From Actinomycetota bacterium (lineage in GTDB: Bacteria > Actinomycetota > Thermoleophilia > Gaiellales > Gaiellaceae): 16,812 nucleotides of DNA. The stretch is taken from assembly GCA_013694685.1 (NCBI GenBank), contig JACDBY010000306.1:1-16812 (forward strand). The letters are read 5' to 3'. The position numbers and the translations under genes are program-made. Under the pieces are notes generated by a model. That model saw nothing but the letters and a program-made list of their open reading frames with translations. It was not told where the DNA came from and did not search any database. Shown in pieces: positions 12,158 to 16,812 of this stretch. Position 1 is the stretch's first letter. Each line of letters starts with the position of its first letter.

Positions 12158-13018
12158 TCAATCGATCGCCGGCAACTCGGCGAGCCAGGGCGTGCGATAG
12201 CCCGTCTCGTGCCACACCACCGGGAAGAACGACTCGTCGAGCGAGAGGTCGCCCCGTTTCCGGTAGCGCGAATAGATCAGGTCGGCCCGCTCGTGGTGGA
12301 AGCGCGCATCGGCGGGGACCAGGTGCGAGACGAGCGCCATGCGCGCGACCGACGCGTTCGTGTTCGGCGCAGAGCCGTGCCAGCAGAGGCCGTGGTGGAA
12401 GGAGCCGCCCCCGGCCTTGACGACGACCGGGACGGTGTCGAGCTCCTCACCGTTCGGGGCAGACGCCCGGGCGGGTGCGAGCCAATCCTCCGGCGCATGG
12501 AACTGCGACCGCTCGGGAGGCGTCACGGGCCACGTATGCGAGCCGCGCACGTACTCGATCGGACCGGCGTCGGCGGTCGTCTCGTGGAGCGAGAGCCAGC
12601 ATGTGAGCATCACGGGAGGGACGAGATAGCCCGCGTACGACGCGTCCTGGTGGAAGCCGATCGCCTTCGTCCCCGGTGGCTTCCAGAGGACGTTGTCCTG
12701 GAGCATCCGGACGCCCGACCAGTCCGAGAGCTGCGCCCCGAGCCGGCCCGTGCGCTCGTGCAGCACCTGGGCCGCGACGACGTTGTCGGAGCGCCAGCCG
12801 TTGCAGAGCTGCCGCGTACGGTCTTCCGGATCGCGACCGCGCACCCAGTTCACCTCGTCCGGCGCGATCCCGGTCTCGTACTCCCGGTCGAAGAGCAGCT
12901 CGTAGCGCTCGCGCAGGCGCTCGAGCGCGGGCTCCGAGACGAGTCCCCCCTCGACGACCAGGAAGCCGTCGCGGTGGAACGACGCGACCTGCTCCGGACT
13001 TAGCGCCTCGACCGTCAC
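12158..13018 (-). CDS. Phytanoyl-CoA dioxygenase (PhyH) family Fe(II)/2-oxoglutarate oxygenase
   Basis: A 286-residue double-stranded beta-helix oxygenase expected to couple 2-oxoglutarate decarboxylation to hydroxylation of a small molecule. It starts with the typical LSPEQVASFHRDGFLVVEG. The iron triad is H123 and D125 in GFHQDASY and H214 in LCWHGSAPN. R226 in SVARMAL probably binds the 2-oxoglutarate carboxylate. GPIEYVRGSH is also characteristic of the family. The substrate is not evident. The start is uncertain: GTG 13018 gives a family-like N-terminus, while an upstream GTG at 13063 (15 extra residues) falls inside a 19-bp palindrome. Neither has a clear Shine-Dalgarno. It follows the DUF1989-GcvT gene by 100 bp on the same strand and probably belongs to the same catabolic unit. 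Confidence 0.88.
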   Translation of the reverse strand: MTVEALSPEQVASFHRDGFLVVEGGLVSEPALERLRERYELLFDREYETGIAPDEVNWVRGRDPEDRTRQLCNGWRSDNVVAAQVLHERTGRLGAQLSDWSGVRMLQDNVLWKPPGTKAIGFHQDASYAGYLVPPVMLTCWLSLHETTADAGPIEYVRGSHTWPVTPPERSQFHAPEDWLAPARASAPNGEELDTVPVVVKAGGGSFHHGLCWHGSAPNTNASVARMALVSHLVPADARFHHERADLIYSRYRKRGDLSLDESFFPVVWHETGYRTPWLAELPAID

Positions 13019-13048
13019 GGACGCGGCTCGGAGGGGAGGTCCGCGAGC

Positions 13049-13067
13049 ATCGGTGTCAGACACCGAT
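13049..13067. promoter_or_regulatory. 19-bp palindrome upstream of the PhyH-family gene
   Basis: ATCGGTGTCAGACACCGAT is a perfect palindrome with 9-bp arms and one central base, 31 bp upstream of the preferred PhyH start. On the plus strand a TTT follows. It could be an operator for the downstream gene, a hairpin between the two genes, or a dispersed palindrome. It shares GACACCG, and a nearby AGTGCCG (13075-13081), with the inverted repeat at 4561-4628. Confidence 0.5.
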
Positions 13068-13118
13068 TTTGGTCAGTGCCGAGTTCGCACCACTTTTCCC
13101 AGAGGCGATGCCAGCTGA

Positions 13119-15452
13119 TCACGCGCGCGGTCTCGTCTTCTCGGGGTCGTAGAACGGGAAGCGGACGACGGTCGCCGGGATCCGCTTCTGATGACCGTCG
13201 AGCTTGCCGACCTCGACCTCGGTGCCGAGCCCGGCGTACTGGACTGCGAGTCGACAGAGGGCGACGTTCTTGCCCAGCAAGGGTGAGCGCGTCCCGGAGG
13301 TGACGACACCGACCTGCGAGCGACCAACGTGCACGCAGTCGCCGTGCCCCGCCGTCTCGTTCCCCTCGAGCTCGAGCCCGACGAGCGTCCGCTGCGGATG
13401 CGCGCGGCGCTCGACGAGCGCCTCCTTGCCGACGTAGTCCGCCTCCTTGTCCACCGGCACGGTGAACCCGATCCCGGCCTCGAACGGATCGACCTGGTCG
13501 TCGAACTCGTACCCCGCGAAGATCAGCCCCGCCTCGATGCGGAGCATGTCGAGCGCCTCGAGCCCGAGCGGACTCAGGCCCCGCGACGTGCCCGCCTCGA
13601 GCACCGCGTCCCAGAGGGCGGTCGCGTCGCGCGGATGGCAGAAGAGCTCGTAGCCGAGCTCGCCCGAATAGCCGGTGCGCGAGGCGATCAGCGGGATCCC
13701 GGTCGGGCCCCCTAGGCGGCTAACCGAGAAACGGAACCAGCGGAGCTCGGCGAAGGGCGTCTGGGCGGGGGCCGTCCAGACGAGGCCGGTGAGGATCTCC
13801 CGCGAGAGCGGCCCCTGCACGGCGACGTTCGCGAGGTCGTCGGTCGACTCCTTCACCCACGCCCGCAAGCCGAGCCGCTCCGCCTGCTCGCGCAGCCAGA
13901 CGCCGCCGTACTCGGAGCCGCCGATCCAGCGGAAGTTGTCCGCGCCGAGCCTGAAGACGGTGCCGTCGTCGAGCATGCCGCCGGTCTCGTTGCACATTGC
14001 CGTGTAGACGACCTGGCCGTCGGCGAGCCGGCTCACGTCGCGGGTCAGCGTCGCCTGGAGCAGGGCGAGCGCGTCCGGCCCGAGCACCTCGAACTTCCGG
14101 AGCGGCGAGAGATCCATGATCGCCGCCCGTTCCCGGCAGGCCCAGTACTCGTCGACGGCGCCGTGGTTCGAGTAGGACGTCGGCAGCCAGTAGCCGTTGT
14201 ACTCGGTGAACCGCGTGGTGAGCGCCGAAGTACGCGTGTGGAAGGGGGTCTCGCGAGTCAGCTTCGGCTCCGCATCCGGTGTCACGCGATGCGCGATCGC
14301 TGCGGAGAACCGCTCCTTCGCCGGGTAGACGCGGACGTGCACCTCGGTCGGGTTCCAGCCGTTGGCGGCATCGATGTCATCGGGGCACGCACTCGAGAGG
14401 CAGACGAGATCGGTCGCGGCGCGCAGGAGCACGTAGTCGCCCGGGCGCGACCACGGCTCGTCGAGGACATAGGCGTTGTCGGCGTCGAACGACGTGTTGT
14501 AGAAGAAGTTGATCGCGGGCCACCCCTTGCGGGGCTCGATCGTGTACGGCTCGAGCTCCGCGTTGAAGTTGTCCGAGCAGTTGACGTGTCCGAAGTACCC
14601 CAGGTCCTCGTAGTACTTCGCGGTGCAGGCCAGGCCGAACGTGTCGTGCCGGCCGACCGTGTCACGGACGACCTCGACGAGCGGCTCGAGATCCGGGTCG
14701 AAGAACCTCGAATAGAGACCGGGCTGCGGATACGCGCTGCCCATGAGCGAACGCGTCGCGGTCGAGTCGAGACCACGCTCCTTGCCCGAATCGAGCTTCA
14801 CCGTGTTGAACGCGAGAAAGTCGGAGCACTGCCGTCCGCGCACGTCGACGATCTGGATGTACTCCCCCGCCCGGACCTCGTAGGCGAGCGCCGATGCGCG
14901 GTCGACCTGGAAGTCGAGTCGCGGCTCGGCGAGCGGCTCGGGCAAGGTCGGCCCGTCGTCCTCGAGCGGGCGCGCCCGGGCGAGCACGAGCTCCAGGTCG
15001 GAGGCGGGCACACCGCCTTCGACGACCTCGGCAACGTTCTCCGGTGCCCCCACGACGACGAGCAGCGGCTCGTCCGCGCGCACCGTCAGCTCGGCGCCCG
15101 GTCGTGCCGAGGAGCCGAAGAGAACGGCCGCGCGCGCGCTCGCCGGGTCGGTGCCGCGCGAGGCGACCGCCTCGAGGATCTCCCCCGCGCCGCTCGGTCG
15201 AGAAGCGAGCGCCTGGAGCACCGTGGCGTCGCCGTCGGCCGTCAGTCCGAGGCCGCCGAACGCCTCCCGTTGGGAGCCGAGCACCGTCACCTCAGCGCGC
15301 TGCCCGCCGTCGAGATCGCGGATCGTCAGACGGTCGTCGGGCTCGAGGAGGAGCGCCGTCGCTGCGCCGCGGCGCACGCGATGGCGCTCGCGCGAGGGAT
15401 CGCGCGGGACGAGCCCGGGAACGAGGAGCCGCGGACGTGCCGAGACCGACAT
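13119..15452 (-). CDS. DUF1989 (urea-carboxylase-associated) plus GcvT-type aminomethyltransferase fusion
   Basis: A 777-residue multidomain protein. Residues about 180-378 are a DUF1989 domain (YEVRAGEYIQIVDVRGRQCSDFLAF, GHVNCSDNFN, and RPGDYVLLRAATDLVCLSSACPDD with C350 and C356). Residues 25-145 look like a shortened, degenerate first copy (RLTIRDLDGGQRAEVTVL; RPGAELTVRADEPLLVVV). Residues about 400-775 are a GcvT/DmdA-type folate-binding methyltransferase fold (SPLRKFEVLGPDA, GGMLDDG with D495-D496, RTGYSGELGYELF, and a C-terminal barrel). DUF1989 proteins are known as carboxyguanidine deiminase subunits (CgdA/CgdB) beside urea or guanidine carboxylases; GcvT enzymes move one-carbon units to tetrahydrofolate. 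A joint role in degrading an N-methylated nitrogen compound is inference. ATG 15452 lies 1 nt after the stop of the upstream acyl-CoA-dehydrogenase-like gene, so the two are coupled. Confidence 0.88.
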   Translation of the reverse strand: MSVSARPRLLVPGLVPRDPSRERHRVRRGAATALLLEPDDRLTIRDLDGGQRAEVTVLGSQREAFGGLGLTADGDATVLQALASRPSGAGEILEAVASRGTDPASARAAVLFGSSARPGAELTVRADEPLLVVVGAPENVAEVVEGGVPASDLELVLARARPLEDDGPTLPEPLAEPRLDFQVDRASALAYEVRAGEYIQIVDVRGRQCSDFLAFNTVKLDSGKERGLDSTATRSLMGSAYPQPGLYSRFFDPDLEPLVEVVRDTVGRHDTFGLACTAKYYEDLGYFGHVNCSDNFNAELEPYTIEPRKGWPAINFFYNTSFDADNAYVLDEPWSRPGDYVLLRAATDLVCLSSACPDDIDAANGWNPTEVHVRVYPAKERFSAAIAHRVTPDAEPKLTRETPFHTRTSALTTRFTEYNGYWLPTSYSNHGAVDEYWACRERAAIMDLSPLRKFEVLGPDALALLQATLTRDVSRLADGQVVYTAMCNETGGMLDDGTVFRLGADNFRWIGGSEYGGVWLREQAERLGLRAWVKESTDDLANVAVQGPLSREILTGLVWTAPAQTPFAELRWFRFSVSRLGGPTGIPLIASRTGYSGELGYELFCHPRDATALWDAVLEAGTSRGLSPLGLEALDMLRIEAGLIFAGYEFDDQVDPFEAGIGFTVPVDKEADYVGKEALVERRAHPQRTLVGLELEGNETAGHGDCVHVGRSQVGVVTSGTRSPLLGKNVALCRLAVQYAGLGTEVEVGKLDGHQKRIPATVVRFPFYDPEKTRPRA

Positions 15453-15453
15453 C

Positions 15454-16812
15454 CTAGGCCTTCGCGGGCTCTTTGGCCTCCTGCGACTGGGCCTCGGAGA
15501 GGAGCTGCTCCGCGAGCTCACGCTTGCCGACAGCGTCGAGCTTCTTCGTCTCGTTCTCGACGGCGCGGCGGTTGTAGCTCTGGTTCCAGTAGTCGAGCGA
15601 CTCGAACCCGAGGAGCACCGCCTTCCCGACGAACTGGCGCAGAACCTCGTTCGTGGGGCCCATCACCCACCCCGCCTTTGCGTCGCGCAGGTAGCGCTCG
15701 AGCTCCATGTCGCGCTTGTAGCCGGAGCCACCGCAGGCGTGGAGCATCTTGTCGACAACCTTCGCCGTGTTCTGCGCGGCGATGAACTTGATCTGCCAGG
15801 CCCAGTGGAGGAAGTTCCCGCGCGCGAGAACCCCCGGCTCGAGCACCACCGTGTTGTTCTCCGTCGCCTCGTCGAACGCCTTGGCGACGGAGAGGACGAA
15901 GAGGCGGGAGGCGTTCGTCTCCATCACCGCCTGGCCCACGTAGTCCTGGATGGTCGGGTAGTCCGCGACGCGAAGCCCGACGTCCACATGCTTCTTCCGC
16001 GTCGTGTGGCGCTTCGCGATGTCGATCGCTCCGAGCGCGAGGCCGTTCCAGACCGACGACGAGCCGATCAGGAACCACGGGTCGACCGCCTCGTCGTTCG
16101 ACGTCGCGCCGTCCCCCTCCGGTCCGACGATCTGCTCGCCGGGGATCTCGACGTCTGTGAACGAGATCGCTCCGGACTGGTTGCCTCGGAGGCCGAGCGC
16201 GTCCCAGAGCGAGGGTTGCGCCTCGCAGAACTCCTTGTCGACGACGAAGACCGAGAGGTCGTCGTAGCCCTTGAAGTCCGGGCTGGTCGTCTGGAGGACG
16301 TAGAAGTCGGCGAAGCCGCCGGAGGTCGTCCAGGAGGCCTTCTTCGAGATCCTGTAGCCGCCGTTCTCGCGGCGCGCGTTCGACGAGACGGGGTACCAGA
16401 AGTGCGAGCCCGTCTCGGGATCCGAGTACGAGAGCGTCCCGATCAGACCCGTGTTGAGCGGGCGGATGTACTTGTCGACGAGCTCGTCGGTCGGCCGCAG
16501 CATGATCGCCGCGACCGCGCCCATGTGCATCACGTAGCACATCGCCGTCGAGGCACAGCCGTAACGCGCGATCGTCTCGCACGTCATCGCGAAGGCGACG
16601 TGGTTCTCGCCGAGGCCGCCGTACTCCTCGGGAACGGTGAGCGCCAGGAAGCCGTGCTCGCCGAGAAGCTCGAGGTTGCGCCGTGGGAAGAGGAGCTCGT
16701 CGTCGGAGCGCTTTGCGTTCACGCGCATCTCCGTCTCGCACAGCTCGATCAGGGTGTCGCGGAGCTCACGCTGCCGGTCGGTCAGCAACCACTCGGGATC
16801 CCATTCGTAGCC
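15454..16812 (-). CDS. Acyl-CoA dehydrogenase-fold flavoprotein (5' end outside window)
   Basis: At least 453 codons; the frame is open to the window edge. The residues before the TTG at 16788 (GYEWDPEW) read like coding sequence, so the true start is probably beyond the window. Numbering from that TTG, the protein shows an N-terminal helical domain (FLALTVPEEYGGLGE, 47-61), the middle beta domain (TLSYSDPETGSHFWYP; SWTTSGGFADFYVLQTT; GLRGNQSGAISFTDVEIP) and the C-terminal helical domain with ACGGSGYKRDMELERYLRDA. The fold and FAD-contacting segments are typical. The catalytic Glu of medium- or short-chain enzymes is replaced by Gly (RDAKAGWVMGPTNEV, G377), and the isovaleryl-type alternative near 235-245 has no Glu either. 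It may be an oxidase, monooxygenase or specialised dehydrogenase. It is the upstream partner of the DUF1989-GcvT gene. Confidence 0.88.
   Translation of the reverse strand, partial: GYEWDPEWLLTDRQRELRDTLIELCETEMRVNAKRSDDELLFPRRNLELLGEHGFLALTVPEEYGGLGENHVAFAMTCETIARYGCASTAMCYVMHMGAVAAIMLRPTDELVDKYIRPLNTGLIGTLSYSDPETGSHFWYPVSSNARRENGGYRISKKASWTTSGGFADFYVLQTTSPDFKGYDDLSVFVVDKEFCEAQPSLWDALGLRGNQSGAISFTDVEIPGEQIVGPEGDGATSNDEAVDPWFLIGSSSVWNGLALGAIDIAKRHTTRKKHVDVGLRVADYPTIQDYVGQAVMETNASRLFVLSVAKAFDEATENNTVVLEPGVLARGNFLHWAWQIKFIAAQNTAKVVDKMLHACGGSGYKRDMELERYLRDAKAGWVMGPTNEVLRQFVGKAVLLGFESLDYWNQSYNRRAVENETKKLDAVGKRELAEQLLSEAQSQEAKEPAKA

Noticed and set aside
14163..15785. 540-codon plus-strand frame antisense to the DUF1989-GcvT gene
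   Set aside because: Composition typical of antisense GC-bias frames, and no recognisable domain.
1..16812. CRISPR array, tRNA or rRNA genes
   Set aside because: No regularly spaced identical repeats and no tRNA or rRNA signature sequences were seen on either strand.

Overview
The window is uniformly GC-rich and gene-dense, with GTG and TTG starts and few clear Shine-Dalgarno sites. A queuosine tRNA-guanine transglycosylase, a YajC and a fused SecD-SecF in one operon, together with the DUF1989-aminomethyltransferase fusion, fit a deep-branching actinobacterium (Thermoleophilia-like). That assignment is inference from gene content; there is no rRNA here to fix it.

Layout. (1) 1-1449: an IS110-family insertion sequence, transposase on the minus strand, with a 190-nt chain of hairpins upstream of its start codon that looks like the bridge (seek) RNA of this family. 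(2) 1450-2477 (+): an ECF-type sigma factor overlapping a methylated-DNA-cysteine methyltransferase by 4 nt. (3) 2608-4342: a divergent pair, an OmpR-type regulator whose receiver lacks the phospho-acceptor Asp (minus) and an exported six-bladed Kelch protein (plus), separated by 139 bp holding a perfect 12-bp palindrome. (4) 4343-4628: a convergent spacer packed with inverted repeats. (5) 4625-6597 (-): a UbiB/ABC1 kinase-like protein behind a small phasin-like protein. (6) 6745-11039 (-): tgt-yajC-secDF, tRNA modification plus the accessory Sec translocon. (7) 11089-12051 (+): a flavin-reductase domain fused to a cyclic-nucleotide-binding domain. (8) 12052-12154: a 38-bp-arm imperfect inverted repeat filling a convergent gap. 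(9) 12158-16812 (-): a probable catabolic cluster of a phytanoyl-CoA-dioxygenase-like enzyme, a 777-residue DUF1989 plus GcvT fusion, and an acyl-CoA-dehydrogenase-fold protein that runs off the right edge and lacks the usual catalytic Glu.

Most interesting: the candidate bridge RNA of the IS110 element; the catabolic cluster (tandem DUF1989-like halves fused to a folate-type methyltransferase, directly behind an atypical acyl-CoA dehydrogenase homologue); the phospho-acceptor-less regulator facing the Kelch gene; and the structured intergenic repeats. No tRNA, rRNA or CRISPR array was seen.
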